Origin: Bacillota bacterium
Lineage (GTDB): Bacteria > Bacillota > Clostridia > Lachnospirales > Bianqueaceae
Assembly (NCBI GenBank): GCA_017467985.1
Contig: JAFUJY010000200.1
Location: forward strand, 1 to 13,026
DNA length: 13,026 nt
Reading direction: 5' to 3'
Position 1 is the first letter of the stretch. Every line of letters starts with the position of its first letter. The notes beneath the pieces were generated by a model. It made no database searches, was not told the DNA's origin, and saw only the letters and a list, made by a program, of their open reading frames with translations. Below are positions 12,595 through 13,026 of this stretch, piece after piece. Made by a program: the position numbers and the translations under genes.

Positions 12595-13026
12595 ATGTAT
12601 ACCCCAATGACATCGAAACATTTTACCAAGAGAATCAACGAGAATGGCGTAAATTACTGGGTGCTGTCCACCCGGGTGGCTCCCATCCAGCAGGGCTTTT
12701 ATTTTGTAAATAACAGCTTGTCCGCAGATGGTCGTTATCTATGGTTCTATTGTGCATTCCCGCCCACGGAAGGACACAGTGTGGGCGTGGTGGATTTCCT
12801 CACCGATGAGGTCCGTCACTTCCCGGAGACCGGTGCCGCGGACGCCACCTGGATGGTGGATGAACTGACAGGCAATATTTACTGGGGCTGTCCTCAGGGG
12901 ATTTTTATGCGCACACCCAGCCCGGATGAAAAGCCAATCCGCATCGGATACATGCCCGCAAAGGCCACCACGGCCGGGATTGTAGGAGCCGGGACCCACA
13001 TTCAGTTCACACCCGACCGTAAAGAA
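12595..13026 (+). CDS. Second oligogalacturonate lyase-like gene (PL22 paralogue), cut by the window end
   Basis: The first 144 codons of a gene closely related to the one at 10111. Its N-terminus 'MYTPMTSKHFTKRINENGVN' differs from the first copy by one residue in the first 20, and 'LWFYCAFPP' and 'YWGC.QGIFMRTP' are shared. A two-residue insert at 'GAADATW' and a divergent segment near 'PAKATTAGIVGAGTH' distinguish it. AGGAGG (12581-12586) lies eight bases before the ATG at 12595, overlaps the GH43 stop and makes this the third gene of the likely operon. The catalytic half lies beyond the window, so activity cannot be judged. It may be a diverged duplicate handling a different oligomer. Confidence 0.85.
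   Translation, partial: MYTPMTSKHFTKRINENGVNYWVLSTRVAPIQQGFYFVNNSLSADGRYLWFYCAFPPTEGHSVGVVDFLTDEVRHFPETGAADATWMVDELTGNIYWGCPQGIFMRTPSPDEKPIRIGYMPAKATTAGIVGAGTHIQFTPDRKE

Noticed and set aside
1..13026. CRISPR array, tRNA, rRNA, prophage or attachment-site features
   Set aside because: No regularly spaced direct repeats, cloverleaf-like sequences or phage genes were seen on reading; the only mobile-type signals are the palindrome at 37-114 and the broken Rpn-like gene.

Overview
The window looks like chromosomal DNA of an anaerobic, probably gut-dwelling Firmicute of class Clostridia. The reasons are strong AGGAGG ribosome binding sites, TTGACA/TATAAT-type promoters, a glycyl radical enzyme (which needs anaerobiosis), and cytoplasmic enzymes for plant cell wall oligosaccharides. 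No rRNA, tRNA, CRISPR array or complete insertion sequence was seen. All functional calls come from reading the sequence and from recalled family features; no search was run.

Layout. Positions 1-1046 hold a 78-bp palindromic element followed by a broken Rpn/PD-(D/E)XK-type gene that has lost its catalytic centre. A shared hairpin terminator separates it from a five-gene minus-strand operon (5644 down to 1095). The operon encodes a glycyl radical diol (propanediol/glycerol) dehydratase, its radical-SAM activase, a EutS/PduU-type microcompartment shell protein, a EutP/PduV-type GTPase and RidA. It has its own promoter at 5726-5698. Next on the minus strand is a COG2509-like FAD-dependent dehydrogenase (7177-5807) with its own promoter and terminator. 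Divergent from it is an AlbA_2-Nudix fusion (7409-8257). A remnant of an AbiEii-type nucleotidyltransferase toxin gene (8398-8583) runs in frame into a GNAT acetyltransferase (8584-9003). A convergent minus-strand gene (9925-9068) encodes a protein joining a BspA-type leucine-rich segment to ankyrin-like repeats. The right end (10111 to the window edge) is a carbohydrate locus: an oligogalacturonate-lyase-like (PL22) gene, a GH43 glycosidase with a CBM6-like tail, and a second, paralogous PL22-like gene cut by the window end.

How the genes may work together. The dehydratase keeps every active-site residue I recall from the B12-independent glycerol/propanediol dehydratases. It also carries an extra segment of about 50 residues that could be an internal encapsulation peptide. 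With EutS and EutP beside it, the operon looks like a minimal piece of a propanediol-type glycyl-radical microcompartment (GRM3-like); the aldehyde and alcohol dehydrogenases, phosphotransacylase and main hexameric shell proteins are not in this window. The pectin-type enzymes on the right suggest a link, by inference only: rhamnose from pectin is fermented via lactaldehyde to 1,2-propanediol, the substrate of this dehydratase. The points most worth following up are the compact operon with RidA, the dehydratase insert, the activase without auxiliary Fe-S clusters, the altered metal site of the PL22-like pair, and the two unusual domain fusions.
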